DNA of 6,564 nucleotides from NCBI GenBank assembly GCA_030596145.1, contig JAUVKS010000112.1:1-6564 (forward strand), written 5' to 3'. The position numbers and the translations under genes are program-made. Position 1 is the first letter of the stretch, and the number at the start of each line of letters is the position of its first letter. Under the pieces are notes generated by a model. That model worked only from the letters and a program-made list of their open reading frames with translations, was not told where the DNA came from and did not search any database. Below, one piece after another: positions 1-5,311 of this stretch. The stretch comes from Pseudomonadota bacterium (GTDB taxonomy: Bacteria > Desulfobacterota > Syntrophia > Syntrophales > JADFWA01).

Positions 1-156
1 CAGACCGAGACCGCCTGTAATGTCACGGTAAAAGCAGGCCACGCAGATACCCATGTTTGCCGGATTTCCCCATTTCGTGAGCAGTGTTGCAAGTATCCCG
101 AGAATCAGGCCTCCAAGAATTATCCATGTTTTTTGTGTCCAGAAGTTGCTTGCCAT
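1..156 (-). CDS. YedE-family putative selenium transporter, N-terminal part (cut by window edge)
   Basis: Only the first 52 codons are present; the gene continues left of base 1. The peptide opens with a short polar stretch, then a hydrophobic membrane segment (about residues 11-27, WIILGGLILGILATLLT). This is followed by the segment NPANMGICVACFYRDITGG (residues 31-49), with two cysteines in a CxxC arrangement followed by FxRD. That N-terminal signature is what I recognise from the YedE/YeeE proteins called putative selenium transporters, membrane proteins found with selenium-metabolism genes. The start is the ATG at 154-156, with an AGGAG ribosome site at 166-170 about nine bases upstream. 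It is divergent from a LysR regulator of the class associated with selenium genes, which supports the call. Selenium transport in this family is inferred from gene co-occurrence more than from biochemistry. An alternative is a related YeeE/YedE sulfur-compound transporter. Confidence 0.8.
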   Translation of the reverse strand, partial: MASNFWTQKTWIILGGLILGILATLLTKWGNPANMGICVACFYRDITGGLGL

Positions 157-331
157 TGCCACCTTCTCCTTTCCAAATCTTTATAAGGTATTATGATTAT
201 GCGAAGCTCTCCATATTGGTCGATTTTATGCGACTACCTAAATTTAAGGAATAAGTCAAATTCATAATAGTTATAATTCTTCGTTGATTATAATTGAAAT
301 TTATGGCAATAGGGGTCTGGAGGCTTTTGTC
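157..331. promoter_or_regulatory. Divergent control region between yedE-like gene and lysR
   Basis: This AT-rich spacer of 175 bases must hold the promoters of both divergent genes. The octamer TTATGCGA occurs twice in the same orientation, at 197-204 and 226-233 (29 bases start to start). The second copy lies inside a small dyad, GTCG at 219-222 and CGAC at 231-234. A second direct repeat, TTATAATT, occurs at 271-278 and 288-295, and each copy contains a perfect TATAAT -10 box reading toward lysR. Neither has a convincing -35 at 16-18 bases, which would fit activator dependence. For the leftward gene, CATAAT and TATAAA-like boxes lie around 181-203 on the minus strand. LysR proteins commonly bind such divergent spacers, so the TTATGCGA pair is a candidate operator; this is inference. 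Confidence 0.45.
319..323 (+). promoter_or_regulatory. Ribosome binding site that decides the lysR start
   Basis: GGAGG lies eight bases before the ATG at 332. An in-frame TTG at 284 would give a protein 16 residues longer, but it has no purine-rich site before it and would place the added residues across the AT-rich promoter area. The ATG at 332 is therefore preferred. Confidence 0.75.
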
Positions 332-1252
332 ATGAGTTACGATCAATTCAAGAATGTTACCATACAGCAGATGGAATCCCTAATCCATCTGGTTGAGGAA
401 GGAAGCTTCAGCCGTGCTGCTAAAAAGATGTTTCTGACCCAACCGTCCCTTACCAAGCACATTAAAAACCTGGAAGAATCGGCCAACGCCAGGATTGTCA
501 ATAGGGAGAACAGGGGGATTTCTTTGACATCTGAGGGAAAGATCATCTTAGATTATTCTAAGAGAATTCTCAGGTTAAGGGATGAGGCGAAAGAAAAGAT
601 TTCAAGGATGAAGGAAAACGAATCGGGAAGCATCTATATCAGTGCCAGCACCATACCGGCAACATATATCCTCCCCGGCCTTTTAAATGGGTTCAAAAAG
701 CTTTACCCTGATATTAGAGCTTACATTCAAACCAGTGACAGTGAAGAAACCCTTGAGATGATCCTGGATAACCAGTCGGAAATCGGTTTTATCGGGAAAC
801 AGACATTCAACAGAAAATTAAATGTCGAATCCCTGTGGAAGGACAGGCTTGTTTTAGCCGTACCGGTGGAGCATCCCTGGCAAAAAAAGGAATATGTGAC
901 ACTGGATGAAGTTTCAGAAGAACCATTTGTTATCAGAGAAAGGGGTTCTGCCACCCGGGAAATCCTGAAAGAATACTTACAAAAAAATACCGACAGGAAC
1001 CTTTCAAAATTCAATATTGTCTGTGAGATGGGAAGCTCTGAAGCGGTCAAAGAGGCGATTATGGCCGGTCTCGGTGTTTCGATTATTTCCGTTCACGCGA
1101 TAAAACGGGAATTAAAACAAGAATTCCTTGTTGAAGTACCGATTCGGGACTGTGCCATTCAGAGACATTTTTGTTTGATTTATAGGAAACAATTCAGTTT
1201 AATGCATTATCATAAACTGTTTCTGGAATTTGTAAAAAAGTACACCGTGTGA
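332..1252 (+). CDS. LysR-family transcriptional regulator, selenium-metabolism-associated type
   Basis: This 306-aa protein has the normal LysR length. The N-terminal winged helix-turn-helix spans about residues 10-70, with the recognition stretch SRAAKKMFLTQPSLTKHI at 27-44 and the typical LTSEG at 65-69. A linker helix follows, then the effector-binding domain from about residue 99 (GSIYISASTIP) to the end, including the usual MAGLGVSII segment. It should act as a dimer or tetramer in the cytoplasm on DNA. The divergent YedE-type gene is its most likely target, and LysR proteins of this kind are known neighbours of selenium genes (yedE, yedF, selD), so I assign it to that group. The inducer cannot be read from sequence. 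Genomic context is the main support for the selenium link; family membership itself is secure. Confidence 0.9.
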   Translation: MSYDQFKNVTIQQMESLIHLVEEGSFSRAAKKMFLTQPSLTKHIKNLEESANARIVNRENRGISLTSEGKIILDYSKRILRLRDEAKEKISRMKENESGSIYISASTIPATYILPGLLNGFKKLYPDIRAYIQTSDSEETLEMILDNQSEIGFIGKQTFNRKLNVESLWKDRLVLAVPVEHPWQKKEYVTLDEVSEEPFVIRERGSATREILKEYLQKNTDRNLSKFNIVCEMGSSEAVKEAIMAGLGVSIISVHAIKRELKQEFLVEVPIRDCAIQRHFCLIYRKQFSLMHYHKLFLEFVKKYTV

Positions 1253-1305
1253 AAGAGAGCATTGAAGAATTATATTTCCAAAGCCCTTTAAAAGGCTATT
1301 ACAAA

Positions 1306-1312
1306 AAGGTGG
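1306..1312 (+). promoter_or_regulatory. Ribosome binding site of thrC
   Basis: AAGGTGG lies ten bases before the ATG at 1323, supporting that start. No convincing -35/-10 pair is visible in the 70 bases between lysR and thrC. A TATATT at 1271-1276 is the only -10-like box, so read-through from lysR is possible. Confidence 0.55.
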
Positions 1313-1322
1313 TATTTGAATT

Positions 1323-2717
1323 ATGACAACCAAAATACGTTATTACAGCACAAACAGAAACCTCACCGACACCCCCGGAATTACCCCATTCAAGGGATAC
1401 GTTTCCTTCAGGGATGCGCTCCTCAAGGGGCAGGCTCCTGATGAGGGGCTTTTTATGCCTGATACGATTCCTGTAATCTCCTTGGATGATGTTATGGAAC
1501 TGAAAGGAGAGGCTTATCCCGCATCGGCTATGCTGGTGGCCAAGGCTTTCCTGTATGATGATATCTCCTCCGATGAACTGAAAGAAATAGTTGAGGCCTC
1601 TTATAACTTCACCGTTCCACTGGAAAGGGTTGTTGATAGAAAATACGTAATGAGACTCGATCAGGGACCCACTGCTTCCTTCAAGGACTTTGCCGCCCGG
1701 ATGATGGCAAGGCTTATGAGTCATTTCCGGGACAAAGGTAAGATGCTGAATGTTCTTGTGGCGACGTCGGGAGATACGGGAAGCGCGGTTGGCGAAGCGT
1801 TTAAGGGCGTTCCCGGAATTGATGTTAATATACTCTATCCGAGGGATGAGGTAAGCGGGAGGCAGAAGAAGCAACTGGATACGATCGGCGACAACGTACA
1901 GGCGATCTCCGTTGAGGGGAAGTTTGACGATTGCCAGAATCTGGTTAAACAGGCCTTTTCAGATCCATCACTTGACTATCTCAATCTGACCTCGGCGAAC
2001 TCGATAAACTTCGGCAGAATACTTCCACAGATTATCTATTATGTTTACTCTTATGCACAGCTTGCCGAAAAGGGAGAAGGAATCGTTTTATCCGTTCCTT
2101 CGGGTAACTTCGGCAACGCACTTGGGTGTGAATATGCAAGGAGAATGGGGATACCCGTAAAAAAACTGGTTATGCCGACTAATGAGAACGATGAATTTCC
2201 GGAATATCTGAAAGCGGGTCGCTATGAAAAAGTATCACCTTCCAGGGCCTGCCTGTCCAATGCGATGAATGTGGGGCATCCGAGCAACCTGGCCAGGTTC
2301 TTTGATTTATATGGTGGTACTGTCGACAGGCTCGGCACCGTTTATGTTTATCCTGATATTGATGCGATGAGAAAACGAATCTTTTCAGTGGGCGTATCTG
2401 ATGGCGTCACAAAGAAAACCATAAAAAGTGCTTATGATAAATATGGTGTCATCTTGGAACCCCACGGTGCGGTTGGATGGAGGGGGCTTGAAATCTATAT
2501 TGAAGAGTACGGTGATTTTCCGCTGTGTGTATCTTTGGAGACGGCACATCCGGCCAAGTTTCCGGATGAGATCGAAGAACTTCTCGACATAATTTCAGAA
2601 CTGCCTCAGAGCATGAAAGATGTCGATAAAAGGGTAGGGGAGCCGTTGGAGTTGTCAGGTGACTACAGAAAATTTAGAGAATATCTTCAGGATAATTTAA
2701 GGACAAAAAGCTCTTAA
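1323..2717 (+). CDS. thrC: Threonine synthase
   Basis: This is a complete 464-aa pyridoxal-phosphate enzyme that converts O-phosphohomoserine and water to L-threonine and phosphate, the last step of threonine biosynthesis in the cytoplasm. The N-terminal threonine-synthase domain is clear: YYSTNRN at 7-13, VSFRDALLKGQAPDEGLFMP at 27-46. The PLP lysine is K121 in GPTASFKDFAARMM. Cofactor- and phosphate-binding loops follow: TSGDTGSA at 148-155, TSANSINFGRILPQ at 223-236, and PSGNFGN at 259-265. The C-terminal part has the LEPHGAVGW and ETAHPAKFPDE segments. The length and segments match the long bacterial/fungal class (E. coli ThrC is 428 aa) rather than the short plant-type class. All key residues are present, so it should be active. 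There is no homoserine kinase or dehydrogenase gene next to it in the window. It starts 70 bases after lysR on the same strand. Confidence 0.97.
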   Translation: MTTKIRYYSTNRNLTDTPGITPFKGYVSFRDALLKGQAPDEGLFMPDTIPVISLDDVMELKGEAYPASAMLVAKAFLYDDISSDELKEIVEASYNFTVPLERVVDRKYVMRLDQGPTASFKDFAARMMARLMSHFRDKGKMLNVLVATSGDTGSAVGEAFKGVPGIDVNILYPRDEVSGRQKKQLDTIGDNVQAISVEGKFDDCQNLVKQAFSDPSLDYLNLTSANSINFGRILPQIIYYVYSYAQLAEKGEGIVLSVPSGNFGNALGCEYARRMGIPVKKLVMPTNENDEFPEYLKAGRYEKVSPSRACLSNAMNVGHPSNLARFFDLYGGTVDRLGTVYVYPDIDAMRKRIFSVGVSDGVTKKTIKSAYDKYGVILEPHGAVGWRGLEIYIEEYGDFPLCVSLETAHPAKFPDEIEELLDIISELPQSMKDVDKRVGEPLELSGDYRKFREYLQDNLRTKSS

Positions 2718-2885
2718 AAAATGTAAGAAAATATTTGACCGGGGATGGTCACCTTAATACGAGATTTTTACCGGCAGGTTTTCACGGTAGTGTGTACAAC
2801 TTACCTTTTTTTCGCAGATGCAAATACCCATCTTACGCAAAAAGATGGTATGTAAGATTTTACAAATTTAATGCGTTGCTGAAAT
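2718..2885. other. Non-coding spacer after thrC with several inverted repeats
   Basis: No credible gene is present. A 60-codon open frame from the TTG at 2735 has no ribosome site, no recognisable motif, and runs into the terminator hairpins. Inverted repeats seen: TGACC 2736-2740 with GGTCA 2747-2751; TACCG 2769-2773 with CGGTA 2785-2789; TACC-ATCTT 2825-2834 (one base bulged) with AAGATGGTA 2842-2850; and ATCTTAC 2830-2836 with GTAAGAT 2852-2858. The last two share the ATCTT arm and so cannot form together. The region could be a structured 3' untranslated tail of thrC, a small RNA, or a degenerate member of a dispersed repeat family; the sequence alone does not decide. Confidence 0.4.
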
Positions 2886-2904
2886 CCTGGTCCTTTGGGC
2901 CAGG
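2886..2904. terminator. Strong hairpin without T run, between convergent units
   Basis: CCTGGTCC pairs with GGGCCAGG around a three-base TTT loop, an eight-pair stem including one G-U pair. No T run follows on either strand (ATTTC on the minus strand is the closest), so it is probably not a stand-alone intrinsic terminator. It sits directly before the better terminator and may protect the 3' end or assist stopping in either direction. Confidence 0.45.
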
Positions 2905-2910
2905 TCAGAG

Positions 2911-2939
2911 TTATTAGGCTATGCCTGATAAATGTTTTT
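2911..2939 (+). terminator. Rho-independent terminator of thrC
   Basis: TTATTAGGC (2911-2919) pairs with GCCTGATAA (2923-2931) around a TAT loop, a nine-pair stem with one G-U pair. It is followed by ATG and then TTTTT at 2935-2939. Orientation and position fit termination of rightward transcription from thrC, about 190 bases after its stop codon. The minus strand lacks a T run after the stem, so it is less likely to stop the leftward operon that ends at 2968. Confidence 0.7.
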
Positions 2940-2967
2940 GAATTTGCTTGGATGTTTAGGATAAGAG

Positions 2968-3588
2968 TCAGGCAAGATCTTTTTTCGCTTCAAATAGTCG
3001 GTAAATTGCTGTGGCATTTGCCAGAATAGCAAGCAGAATTAATGATGTCATAAAGAAACAATTCGGATATTCCGGATAATATACTTCAAAAGGTGCGTTC
3101 AAGAGCGATCCTGCGACCAGTAGCGCAAACCGTTCAGGGCGTTGCATCATGCCCACTACCCTCGTCTTTCCAAGTGACTGTGCCCGCGCCTTCACATAGC
3201 TGACCATGATTGACCCCATCAGAGCCAGCAGAACCACATAAAACATCCATCCACTACGAAAATAGACGAGCAATCCGAAAAAGATAAAGAATTCGGCGTA
3301 ACGATCCAATGTTGAATCCAGTAGCGCACCAAACCTGGTCAATTTTCCAAGGAGGCGGGCAACCGAACCATCAATCGTGTCCATAAAGCCGGACAGGAGG
3401 AGAAAAATACCTCCAATGAAAATGGCGCCGTTAGCGTAGAATATCGCTGAGATAAGTGACAGGAACAGTGCTATAACTGAAATGACATCTGGTGAAACAC
3501 CGACGTTTATCAGTGGCTGCACACATTTTTCAACAACGCTATAATACCATTTGATCAGTCGGTCACGAGTCCCTGTGATATCCATCAT
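2968..3588 (-). CDS. CDP-alcohol phosphatidyltransferase family membrane protein
   Basis: This 206-aa integral membrane enzyme transfers a phosphatidyl group from a CDP-lipid to an alcohol, releasing CMP. The diagnostic motif DxxDGxxARx8GxxxDxxxD is intact: D70, D73, G74, A77, R78, G87, D91 and D95 (MDTIDGSVAR, then FGALLDSTLD); these residues bind the metal and catalyse transfer. Hydrophobic segments lie at about 35-65, 100-128 and 154-195. The acceptor alcohol is unknown. The N-terminal VSPDVISVIA and the later SYVKARAQSLG and RPERF segments look more like the phosphatidylinositol-phosphate or archaetidylinositol-phosphate synthase branch than PgsA or PssA, but I would not name it on that basis. 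Two ATG codons are adjacent (3586-3588 and 3583-3585) with a weak GTGAG before them; either may be used. It starts 13 bases after the 129-aa gene, so it is probably last in that operon. Confidence 0.88.
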   Translation of the reverse strand: MMDITGTRDRLIKWYYSVVEKCVQPLINVGVSPDVISVIALFLSLISAIFYANGAIFIGGIFLLLSGFMDTIDGSVARLLGKLTRFGALLDSTLDRYAEFFIFFGLLVYFRSGWMFYVVLLALMGSIMVSYVKARAQSLGKTRVVGMMQRPERFALLVAGSLLNAPFEVYYPEYPNCFFMTSLILLAILANATAIYRLFEAKKDLA

Positions 3589-3601
3589 AAAAACTCACTT
3601 T

Positions 3602-3991
3602 TCATGTTTCCCCGAGATGGGTCCGATACTTATAGGGGTTTTTTTGAATATCCATGTGTTTTGACAGAACAAAACTCTCGGGGAACTGAGGTCTGGCAAA
3701 ATAGGGCAGGGAGTCTTTTTTGAAAGATTCCAATAATTCTTTAAATACATTCATTTTTTCCTGGTTGCTGACAAAAGCCCTTTCTATCTTATATTCAAAA
3801 AAAATTTCGTTTCCAAAGATTTTCTGAACCTGTTCAAAATGTTCCAGATGGGGAAAATATTCCGGTTTAACCTCAACATTTATCTTGATAAGCAGGGCAA
3901 CTTTGGTCGTATCGTCAGCAATGGAGCGCGAATCATCCCAGACTTCCACAACTAATTTATTAGGTAGAGGAATTTCTTCAACCAACTTCAT
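3602..3991 (-). CDS. Conserved-looking hypothetical protein, 129 aa
   Basis: I do not recognise a named family. The protein is soluble, with no signal peptide or membrane segment. It begins KLVEEIPLPNKLVVEVWDDS (residues 2-21), continues with beta-prone hydrophobic strands (VALLIKINVEV), and has a charged helical middle and a C-terminus ending in KYRTHLGET. There is no cysteine or histidine cluster to suggest metal binding. A perfect AGGAGG at 4003-4008 lies eleven bases before the ATG, so translation should be good and the gene real. It lies 21 bases after the cupin gene and 13 bases before the CDP-alcohol phosphatidyltransferase gene, so all three are probably co-transcribed. Weak resemblance to a small deltaproteobacterial family with an LPNGL...EIWDxSRPIAGDRW-type start comes from memory only and is not evidence of function. 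Confidence 0.8.
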   Translation of the reverse strand: MKLVEEIPLPNKLVVEVWDDSRSIADDTTKVALLIKINVEVKPEYFPHLEHFEQVQKIFGNEIFFEYKIERAFVSNQEKMNVFKELLESFKKDSLPYFARPQFPESFVLSKHMDIQKNPYKYRTHLGET

Positions 3992-4002
3992 AATTGTCCT
4001 GA

Positions 4003-4008
4003 CCTCCT
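4003..4008 (-). promoter_or_regulatory. Ribosome binding site of the 129-aa gene
   Basis: AGGAGG on the minus strand, eleven bases before the ATG at 3989-3991 and just upstream of the cupin gene's stop-proximal spacer boundary. It is the strongest ribosome site of this three-gene group. Confidence 0.7.
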
Positions 4009-4012
4009 GTTT

Positions 4013-4333
4013 TTATAGTTTCTGTCCTTTGTGCTTGATAGCAAGAATTTCTAAGGGTTCACTGCTAAGATTTGTCCAACCCCTGGGGACATTTCCGCCG
4101 ACTTTTATCAAATCGCCCTTTTGGACTTGATACTTTTGTTTGCTGGTCTCGACTTGGCCACTGCCGGAAACAACAAAAAACTCGGCAGGCAGTTCAAGGG
4201 TATGAGAGGGGATTTGGCCACCGGGTTCAATAACAATGTGAACATAATCCAATTCTTTGGTTATCGCAAGTAATCGGCCGATAGCCAACTCTTGTTCCAG
4301 GATAATTTTACTTTCCGACATTCGTTTGATCAT
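4013..4333 (-). CDS. Small single-domain cupin protein with reduced metal ligands
   Basis: This 106-aa protein is a single cupin beta-barrel. Cupin motif 1 is seen as PGGQIPSHTLELPAEFFVVSGSG (about residues 37-59, split by the usual spacing) and motif 2 as KGDLIKVGGNVPRGWTN (72-88). In typical metal-binding cupins, motif 1 carries HxH plus Glu and motif 2 carries a His. Here H44 and E51 remain, the second His is L46, and the motif 2 His is replaced by R84 in PRGWTN. It may therefore bind no metal and act as a binding or sensory protein rather than an oxygenase or isomerase. The substrate is unknown. The first ATG (4333) has only a weak GAAG before it; an ATG at 4319-4321 (residue 5) is an alternative start. 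It is first in a three-gene leftward group. Confidence 0.88.
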   Translation of the reverse strand: MIKRMSESKIILEQELAIGRLLAITKELDYVHIVIEPGGQIPSHTLELPAEFFVVSGSGQVETSKQKYQVQKGDLIKVGGNVPRGWTNLSSEPLEILAIKHKGQKL

Positions 4334-4356
4334 TTTTTAACTTCAATGCGCTACTT

Positions 4357-4362
4357 ATTATA
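4357..4362 (-). promoter_or_regulatory. Candidate -10 box for the cupin operon
   Basis: A perfect TATAAT reads leftward, 23 bases before the cupin ATG, in the 64-base gap after the DUF456 gene. The best -35 at usual spacing is weak (TTTGCT, 16 bases upstream). A perfect TTGACA at 4396-4401 is 33 bases away, too far to pair with it. A separate promoter for this group is plausible but not proven. Confidence 0.4.
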
Positions 4363-4397
4363 ACGGGGGAAGCTGAACAGCAAACCGCCCTCAATTG

Positions 4398-4877
4398 TCA
4401 AAACATTTCTTTAATGTAAAAGAAAAGGATGGTTCCGGAAAAGGCCAGTTTCAGTCCGGTACCCACCATGATTCCGACGAAGACCCCAAAACCGGCCCGC
4501 AGTGCCTCTCTCCCTTCTTTTCTGGCTAATAGTTCTCCGATGAGTGCTCCCCCAAATGCACCCATGATCATTCCCCAGGGTGGGAATACGAAAACCCCTA
4601 TCAACATTCCGGCCATGGCACCCCACACGCCTGATTTGGATGCCCCGTATTTTTTCGCCCCGCCCGCGGGAACCACATAGTCCAGAATGGTCACTAATAT
4701 CGTCAAGCCTGCCATAATAATCAGAAATGTCGAACTGAATGGTTCCCAGTTTTTGGCGTAGGAGAGAATGATTAAGGCCAGGAAGCTAATGGAAGGTCCA
4801 GGGATGATGGGTAATATGCACCCGATAAGTCCGACCAGTGCGAGGAGTAATCCTAAGATTATTAATGCGATCGTCAA
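4398..4877 (-). CDS. DUF456 family membrane protein
   Basis: This 159-aa, very hydrophobic, glycine-rich protein matches the DUF456 pattern: an N-terminal segment LALVGLIGCILPIIPGPSIS (about 12-31), then further membrane segments near 47-70, 83-100, 101-117 and 125-150. The glycine-rich pairs GMLIGVFVFPPWGMIMGAFGG and GVFVGIMVGTG resemble helix-packing repeats. It should sit in the inner membrane; the family has no known biochemical role. The start is a TTG at 4875-4877, supported by GAGGGG at 4887-4892 nine bases upstream and by the match of the first residues to the family's N-terminus. The TTG comes two bases after the stop codon of the preceding gene, so the two are probably translationally coupled. 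Alternative internal starts would remove the conserved first segment. Confidence 0.88.
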   Translation of the reverse strand: MTIALIILGLLLALVGLIGCILPIIPGPSISFLALIILSYAKNWEPFSSTFLIIMAGLTILVTILDYVVPAGGAKKYGASKSGVWGAMAGMLIGVFVFPPWGMIMGAFGGALIGELLARKEGREALRAGFGVFVGIMVGTGLKLAFSGTILFFYIKEMF

Positions 4878-4879
4878 AG

Positions 4880-5278
4880 TTACGTTCCCCTCAGTTCGCT
4901 AAAGTTTTTCATTACCTTTTCCAAATCCAATTTCCTTTCACCATCTTTTTCTAAGAGTGGTGGTCCTATTATGTTTCGATATATAATTTGTTGGTATGGA
5001 GTTGTGGAATCTCCTGCATTATCGTCATCAATTTCTCCTGATGCCTGTAAACCTACGTTACAGGGATTGAATTTTATTATTACTATATCGGTAATACCCA
5101 TTTGATTTATGGCTACGTAGTCCACTATCTCAGGCTTGTTGGTTGTTAAAGCGAAGATTTCCCCATTCTTATCGGCTTTCAACCCTTCCTTTTGAATTTC
5201 CGCCCACTTTTCCGGGGTGGTTATGTGATAAAGATAGGTATCGAATAAGCCGTCTATATGATCGTCGAGAGCTGGCAT
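4880..5278 (-). CDS. Uncharacterised protein with possible ADP-ribosyltransferase-like N-terminus, 132 aa
   Basis: This soluble protein has no confident family. From the preferred start, residues 16-20 read LYHIT, followed by a helix ending in EGL (31-33) and a strand IFALTT. That order (YHxT, helix, GL, strand with a small residue) resembles the first half of ADP-ribosyltransferase-fold proteins such as RNA 2'-phosphotransferase, DarT or DUF952-type proteins. Further on, IVIIKFNP and PYQQIIYRNIIGPPLL resemble the later strands, but the position expected for a catalytic Glu carries Gln (Q96/Q97), so activity is doubtful. The start at 5276-5278 is eleven bases from a perfect AGGAGG (5290-5295). 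An ATG at 5285-5287, three codons upstream, is only two bases from that site and less likely. It lies between the PGK homologue (33-base gap) and the DUF456 gene (two-base gap), so it is probably co-transcribed with both. Confidence 0.75.
   Translation of the reverse strand: MPALDDHIDGLFDTYLYHITTPEKWAEIQKEGLKADKNGEIFALTTNKPEIVDYVAINQMGITDIVIIKFNPCNVGLQASGEIDDDNAGDSTTPYQQIIYRNIIGPPLLEKDGERKLDLEKVMKNFSELRGT
4887..4892 (-). promoter_or_regulatory. Ribosome binding site supporting the TTG start of the DUF456 gene
   Basis: GAGGGG on the minus strand lies inside the last codons of the preceding gene, nine bases before the TTG at 4875-4877. Its placement supports coupled translation. Confidence 0.6.
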
Positions 5279-5289
5279 GGTTTTCATGT

Positions 5290-5295
5290 CCTCCT
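5290..5295 (-). promoter_or_regulatory. Ribosome binding site deciding the start of the 132-aa gene
   Basis: AGGAGG on the minus strand. It is two bases from the ATG at 5285-5287 but eleven from the ATG at 5276-5278, which favours the second ATG. Confidence 0.65.
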
Positions 5296-5311
5296 TTGAA
5301 TGGGGGTAGTG

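Noticed and set aside
284..331. Upstream in-frame TTG that would extend the LysR protein by 16 residues
   Set aside because: No ribosome site precedes it, whereas the ATG at 332 has GGAGG eight bases upstream and gives a normal LysR N-terminus.
1282..1297. Inverted repeat AGCC...GGCT between lysR and thrC as a terminator
   Set aside because: Only four pairs flank a mismatch, and no T run follows on the plus strand; it is too weak to call.
1299..1874. 191-codon open frame antisense to thrC
   Set aside because: It lies wholly opposite a clear threonine synthase and shows no motif; a shadow frame.
2735..2917. 60-codon open frame after thrC
   Set aside because: TTG start without ribosome site, no recognisable motif, and it overlaps two hairpins; more likely non-coding.
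4357..4401. Perfect TTGACA (4396-4401) and perfect TATAAT (4357-4362) as one promoter
   Set aside because: The spacer is 33 bases, far from the 16-18 needed; only the TATAAT is kept as a candidate.
4411..4680. Open frames on both strands overlapping the DUF456 gene
   Set aside because: They are alternative-frame products of a GC-richer, glycine-coding stretch and have no ribosome site or motif.
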